Below are positions 58,219-64,000 of a stretch of DNA of 64,000 bases, piece after piece. The position numbers and the translations under genes are program-made. The first letter of the stretch is position 1. Each line of letters begins with the position of its first letter. Source of the DNA: Antilocapra americana (lineage: Eukaryota; Chordata; Mammalia; Artiodactyla; Antilocapridae); the NCBI GenBank assembly GCA_007570785.1, contig ML664161.1:5282723-5346722 (forward strand), in the 5' to 3' direction. Under the pieces are notes generated by a model. It had not been told where the DNA came from and did no database searches. It worked only from the letters and a program-made list of their open reading frames with translations.

Positions 58219-58254
58219 TCTAGGAAGGAAAGTGATGACAAACCAATGAAAGTA
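58219..58254 (+). repeat. 36-bp inverted duplicate, source copy
   Basis: Perfect inverted partner of 56327-56362, 1,856 bases away. Its left 26 bases are BovB and its right 10 are the antisense Bov-tA tail, so it spans the SINE/LINE boundary at about 58244/58245. Confidence 0.92.
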
Positions 58255-58451
58255 GAAAGTGTTAGTCTCTCAGTCATGTCTGAGTCTTGCAACCCCATTG
58301 ACTGTAACCTGCCAGACTCCTCTGTCCATGGGATTCTCCAGGCAAGAATTCTGGAGTTGGTAGTCATTCCCATGCCCAGAGGATCTTCCCGACTCAAGCA
58401 TCAAACTCAGGTCTCCTGCACTGCAGGCAGATTCTCTACAGTCTGAGCCAC
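58245..58451 (-). mobile_element. Bov-tA SINE splitting a BovB, no target-site duplication
   Basis: Antisense copy from its tail (aatgaaagtagaaagtgtta) to a truncated head (gtctgagccac). The BovB sequence reads gacaaacc just before it and tagacagc just after it, which join without any duplicated bases. Usual SINE insertion would leave one. Confidence 0.85.
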
Positions 58452-58937
58452 TAGACAGCATATCAGAAAGTGGGAAGGTCTGTATAGTCAAAACTATGGT
58501 ATTTCCAGTAGTCTTGTATGGATGTGAGAGTAGGACTATGAAGAAGACTGAGTGCTGAGGAGCTGATGCTTTCACACTGTGGTGCTGGAGAAGATTCTTG
58601 AGAGTCTCTTAGACAGCAAGGAGATCAAATCAGTCATCCCTAAAGGCAATCAACCCTGAATATTCACTGGAAGGACTGATGCTGAAGCTGAAGCTCCTAT
58701 ACTCTGGCCAGCTGATGCTAAGAGCTCACTCATTGGAAAAGAGCCTGATGCTGGGAAAGATTGAAGGTAAAAGTAGAAGGGAGCAGTAGAGAATGAGTTG
58801 GTTAAATAGCATCACTGACTCAATGGACATGAATTTGAAAAAACTCTGGAAGATAGTGAAGGACAGGGGAACCTGGCATGCTGCTGTCCATGGGGTCACA
58901 AAGAGTAGGACATGACTTAGTGACTGAACAACAATGT

Positions 58938-61900
58938 GATTATACTTTTTAAAATGTCCTGTGTTGAACATGTATTATGAAAAAATAATTTTAAGAAGTC
59001 TATGTTGGAGTGTACTTTCACTGCTGTAAATATTTATTAGTTATTTGCCCAATTAACTTACTAATGACTTGAACACTAGTGATTTGATAGTTTTAATTTT
59101 AATAAAAATTTCTAATTCTGAAGAAAATCACATGCTTCTACTTGTAAAGTTATAATTATATCTGTAAGAATTTTAGTCAGAAATTGTAGCAGTTAAGAAG
59201 AGTTGAAAAATTCTAGAAAGTAGCAAGAATGATAAGATCTCTCCCCTCATTAGCTTAGAAGATGATTAACTCTGTTAATTTTTGTGTGTATTTATGTTTT
59301 GATGATGGAGAAGAGCTTTATCCAAATGAAGTTAATTACTTGAACTGTCAAATGTACTATTTTAAAGTACAAACCCATGGATAATTCTGTGGCATGGACT
59401 CTGAGGTCATCACGTTTCCAGTATTAATGAGATTATTATATTATGTTATTGTTTGTGATAGCATGTTATGTGTTGAGTTTAAGTAACCATCTAAGTTCTA
59501 ATTTTTCAGCCAATTAAGCATATACACTAACAGAATTCAAATTGAATTTATTTCAAACTCAGTTCCCTTTGATTGTGGTGAAAGGTGACAATAAACTTTA
59601 ATTCACTTTTAAGTGCAAAAATACTTAAATAAATTGAGCTTATTAATGGAATCTTGTGATTGAAAATGCCAGGAGGTCAGTTAAGTAGTTTTAGAGGATT
59701 TCTATGAGTTAAAACATATCTCCAAGTAATGTAATAAATTTTCACTTTGTAGACTAAAAATATTGTTGAATTAACTGTTTAGCCTTTAAATTAGTCTGGA
59801 TTATATGATTTCTTAGATTTTACAAAAACCACTGTAAATTTTTGAAAGCACAATTTCTTAATATAAGTTTGATAAGAAAATCTTTATTATCCCTTTTTCT
59901 GGACTCATATAAAACTCTGGAGATACTTTATTTCAATTTTCATTTCTTTTACTAATGTGATGTTTCTTTGCTAAATGTTATAGAATGTATATAAACCACA
60001 TAGTTTTGGATGTTGAGATTCAATTAAAATGGGCATCTTTTAGCTACAATGAAATAGCTTTTTCATAAATACGATAAATACAGTGGCTAGAATCACATCT
60101 AGAACAGTGTGATCCTCCAATTCATTTGAGGTATTTTGAAACAATGTACGTAGCACTGTTGCTCTTGGATTCATACCTCCTTCAATCAGTTGAAATGTCA
60201 ACTTTCTAATCATTTCTTAATTTCACTTTCTCACTTTCTTTTTCAGTATGTAACTTATTCATTCTTTTTACTGACCCTGATAAATGGTTCTCTTTGTAAT
60301 AAGAACAAAGTAACTGTTCCCTGTAACTTGATAATTATCAGGAAAGGAGATCAAAGAAGGAATAGCTAATTTCATGTCTTCTTCTTTTTCTAAATCTTCT
60401 GTGCTCTTTGATGTCACTCCTTATGGGCCAGAAAAGAAAGATTACCTTAAGTTTGGGGGTACAGGTCAGTAAACATAGTTCCTGAACTCAGACAAAGGTC
60501 ATCTTTTAAAATACGAATTGAGCTTTCCTTTAATTATACTTAAAGAGGTTAACTACATTTTTTTTTTTCTGTCAAGCAAATAGCAAACAGGTCAAATTGA
60601 AATTGTTTCCATTGAAATTCACATAATCTTTGTATTTCAGTATTGAATTTGCCTATGTTAGTTAGCCAAGGACAACTCTACTTCTTACAGAGTAAATAGA
60701 TTAGGCCAAAAACTATAATCCTTTTCTGCAATTTATGATTATCTCTGCATAGAGAGTTAGCAAACGGAGTAAGTTTGTTGTCTTGGATTTTTTTTTTCCC
60801 TAGGTATATTCTTGTGTGTTAGGTAGCTATCATTTCTGCTGGATAGTTTCTGTTAATTAAAGTTTATAATCCCAGAAAATGAAGCCTGGTGTATTCATGT
60901 CTTGAATCATTACTGCCTTCTCTAAGTTTTGCCTAATGAGGTCGATTGCCTCTGAAATGCTCATGACTTAGTGTTCAGAGAGACTGTCCATCTAAAACAG
61001 ATAGCATGAAGCACAGAGACACCTGTTCCACCTTCTGGTGAAAGACAACATTCTCTTCTTCTGCTTGGAAGTGATATGTAGAAATGAAATTATATATCTA
61101 ACATTTTATGACTAACAGTTTCTCCTTCAGAGTTACTATTTTCCTGTTTCTAGTCTAATATCTCGTGTTAAACAATGAAGCTGGTAACACTAGTGTTTGG
61201 CTTTAATGAGTGGTTTCTGAAAAGCCTCATCATTCATCAAATTTATTTTTAAATTATGGTTCCCAAGGCCATTCACAAGTGTACGTTAAAACCATTTCTT
61301 ATTGTAAAGATTAATTGTAGTAATTTCATTGTCTGGAGATTAGATAGAGACCTTCAAAAACTCCTTTTGATGAAATAAGTAATAAAATATAGAAACAGTT
61401 CTGTGGTTTAATATTTATGTGTCTGTACTAAAGTTTTTACATGAATTTGAAAACTTTTAATAGGTATTTTCAAAGTGAAAATATGCCAACACTTTTGGCA
61501 CACTTATAAACCCCTCTTGTCTTCAGTCTTACTGGCTGTGTCCAATAAAGTTCTATATCTCCTGAAGGACCACTATGATTTACTGGCTTAATGAAGCAAG
61601 TTGGAAAAAGTTTTGTGCAGCACCTTTGCTGTGCTCTGTGTGCTTTATAAAGTTGCAAAGTATGTTCCAATTTTAAATAAATTTTCAATGATGGATTTAT
61701 TTCTAGCATGGGTGAAACTGGACCTGAGGGAATAGTTACATGAGTGCCTTAAACACACACACACCTGCTCCATCACCTCTGTTAGATCACGTTAACTGCT
61801 CCAAGGAGAGAATACATCAAGCAGCGATGAACAAAGTATTAATTTCCTCTTTTGGAAATTTGCCAGATATCATCTTCAGCATAATTGTTTGGGGAATGGG

Positions 61901-62399
61901 TTAAGAGTTTGATGATTAGCATTTTCTTAAACAGAAGGTTTCTAAAAAACAGATCCATTCCCTATTATGTAGATTTTCTCAATATACAATTTTCACAGCC
62001 AGACCATTGGTGGTGGATGCTGAAGAATTCTAATTTTCCTAACTAAGATCAATGTCTAAAGGAAAAAACTTAGAAATATACTTTTTGATTTAGAGAAAGG
62101 AAATAAGGAGAAAATAATATCCAAATCTGTTTGGTGTTTAAATAGGAGAGATGAAGCTGGCAAATGTCCTTCCAGCAAGCATGAGTAGCAGTAAATCTTT
62201 TCCTCTCATATTTGTGATTTTGGTTTTTAAAATACTGATTTCCAAGCTCTCATTTGTAGCCTAAAGGATACATTTTAAAGATACTTTATTTCATTATTTT
62301 CTAAATTTATATTCTTAATATATATCAAGTTATTATATGCCGGTACTGTTAAGAGCTAAGTGTCAGAAAATATGTCTCTGAAAAAGTGAGTAAGTCTCT
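58938..62399. other. Long repeat-free AT-rich interval
   Basis: About 3.5 kb with no recognised transposon, exon or RNA gene. It contains a short (ac)n at 61750-61763. The minus frame 61470-61709 has no support. The lack of insertions could be chance or selective constraint. Confidence 0.5.
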
Positions 62400-62409
62400 A
62401 AGATAACCT

Positions 62410-62624
62410 GTTGTTGTTGCTTATCTGCTAAGATATGTCCGACTCTTTTTGTGACTCCATGGACTGCAGCCCACCAGGCTTCCTTGTTCATGGGATTTCC
62501 CAGGCAGAAATACTAGAGTGAGTTGCCATTTCTTTCTCCAGGGGATCTTCCTGACTCAGGAATCTAACCCACGCCTCCTGCATTGCAGGTGGATTCTTTA
62601 CCCCTAAGCCGCTGAGGAAGCCTC
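62410..62624 (-). mobile_element. Bov-tA SINE
   Basis: Antisense full-length copy (ttgttgttgcttatctgcta tail side; ccctaagccgctgaggaagc head). Perfect 10-bp target-site duplication aagataacct at 62400-62409 and 62625-62634. Confidence 0.95.
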
Positions 62625-62634
62625 AAGATAACCT

Positions 62635-64000
62635 CTTAAGTTTATGAAGATGCTTGAATGATCTGGCTAGAGAAAAAGTTGAAGTGTATTGTTGAAGTAT
62701 AACTTTTTAAAAAGATAAAATCGCAGTTCTTATACAAAGATAAACTGAACATATGTCAGAGATTTTATTTGACTCAATGAGTAAACCAATAAGAAGCTAC
62801 AAGTAGTTCAAAGGAGAATTTACAGAATGAGCAATAAAGAAAGCAAAAATGAATGTACAAGCAGATGCAAAAGTGCTCTGTCCATGAGGCAATAATTAAT
62901 TGCATTTCACAGGTCTCATTTTTCATTTGCATTTCTATAGAGAGGAATGATCTGCAATATTTTCAATAATTTACAGGGTTATCAAATAGCTCCAGAACAA
63001 TGAAAGGCAGAAGTTACCAAGAAAGATGCATCAAACAGAGCATTCAGCAGTCTTTCTGCCCTTTTAAAGCCTTTCCCAACTTTTCCTGAAAATAATAAAG
63101 TTGTTGACATGTCATCTTCCCATGAGCTCACTCATTAGGTGAAAGTCATGCATTTGTTTCTGTTAATTTTTATGAGAAAATATCTGGCAAAAATAGTTCA
63201 ATTAGATTCAAACCAATAATTTTAGGGCAGCTATTAAGAACTAGGATTCTCAAAATGAGTCGAGTACACTTGCTGCAACCAGAGGCCATTTAACCTGCTG
63301 AGATCAGCAAGGTCTGCCATGTTCTGTGCTCTGTGTAAATTAGGAAGTGCGGGTGAATGTTGGTGGAAGTGTTAACTTGGGTGGATCAGAGAGGGTAGCC
63401 TTTAATGGTATTCAACTTTTGACTTCACTGCACCCGAAAGGGATCTTCGGGTAAAAAAATGATCTTTTATCATCCATATCTGATTTTCCTCATGTGTAAC
63501 TACTGCAATTGAGGAGAGACTTTTCCTTTGTGAAGGTAGTCGAGTATGCTGTGCTGTACTTCAAATATATACACAAATTTTAATGCAAAGGTACTCTAAG
63601 TGAAGAATTTCTAGATCTAAGCTACTACACCTACTCTGAAGATGCAGAAAAAAATGTTTCAAAGGTGCAAAAATGGAAAGTGGGAAACTCAGTTTGAAGA
63701 ATACTGTGCCCAAACTGGGATCTTACAAGTATGGGCATGTCTGAAAACCAGTGGATGAGGCTGCCAGTGAACCTGATGAATATAATAGGGCAAGAATTTA
63801 GGGGAGTTACAGACCATAAGCCTTGTATCTTCTTGCAAGAGAGGGAAATTTGAGTGCATCCTAAGAGAGTTTAATAAAAGTCAATAATTACGTAAAGTAG
63901 GTTTTAGCATGCTACTGTAGTCATTGAGTTCATTAGGATATATGCATATTCATCTTGCTTTTGCTGGTACATTAATATAAAAATTTATTATAGCAAAATT
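62635..64000. other. Repeat-free DNA, candidate conserved non-coding segment
   Basis: No transposon or exon recognised. The stretch 62760-63020 has a consensus octamer atttgcat (62925-62932) near an ataattaattgcat homeodomain-like core (62891-62904). This is typical of conserved developmental enhancers, but conservation was not tested. Confidence 0.35.

Larger units (their letters stand above)
58219..58937 (+). mobile_element. BovB LINE 3' part (old type), interrupted by the SINE
   Basis: The only sense-oriented BovB here. A short segment (58219-58244) precedes the SINE. After it, tagacagcatat and then, past a small deletion, the C-terminal ORF2 region and 3' end run from about 58468 (gtctgtatagtcaaaactat) to 58937 (gtgactgaacaac). 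The older diagnostic is present (cctgaatattcactggaagg). All frames are broken. Confidence 0.88.

Noticed and set aside
1..64000. tRNA genes, because many tRNA-Glu-like box-B sequences occur
   Set aside because: Each belongs to a Bov-tA or CHR-type SINE head with no intact cloverleaf.
1..64000. CRISPR array, phage or bacterial defence system
   Set aside because: Sequence is mammalian nuclear DNA; the only regular tandem array is the 84-bp minisatellite, which lacks spacers.

Overview
This window is ruminant nuclear DNA, most likely bovid. The evidence is its transposon set: BovB (RTE-clade) LINEs, about twenty Bov-tA/BovA SINEs (tRNA-Glu head plus BovB-derived body), two older CHR-type tRNA SINEs and a bovine-type L1, on top of mammal-wide fossils (MIR, L2-like, MER5A, MLT1-like LTRs). 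The sequence is AT-rich. I found no host protein-coding exon, rRNA, tRNA, CRISPR array or bacterial-style operon. The longer open frames are pieces of dead LINE genes, antisense shadows of repeats, or chance. I cannot name the species or chromosome from sequence alone.

Layout. 1-8.5 kb: AT microsatellite, an L1 3' end, SINEs and unassigned DNA. 8.565-16.303 kb: a full-length antisense L1 inside a perfect 17-bp target-site duplication, with decayed ORF1 and ORF2. 16.3-37 kb: Bov-tA SINEs scattered through older sequence holding MLT1-like and MLT2-like LTRs, MER5A, MIR, L2-like and L1M fossils, a G-run tract at 25.3 kb and an 84-bp triplicated minisatellite at 35.8 kb. 37-46 kb: the densest repeat cluster, with an inverted SINE pair, several BovB copies (one keeps a long reverse-transcriptase remnant, one is internally deleted but keeps its CpG-rich 5' end) and a short L1 with target-site duplication. 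46-52 kb: mostly unassigned DNA. 52-59 kb: nested L1/BovB, a second internally deleted BovB, and a BovB split by a Bov-tA. 59-64 kb: almost repeat-free, with one SINE.

The genes do not work together as a pathway. The only functional logic is parasitic: autonomous LINEs (L1, BovB) supplied the reverse transcriptase, and the SINEs borrowed it, Bov-tA/BovA sharing the BovB 3' end. All copies look inactive. I saw no convincing novel biological system. The most unusual structural observation is a 36-bp perfect inverted duplication between 56.33 and 58.22 kb that spans a private SINE/LINE junction, which suggests local templated copying. Element boundaries are judged by eye and are usually good to about 10-20 bp. 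Family names rest on remembered consensus sequences, not on a search.
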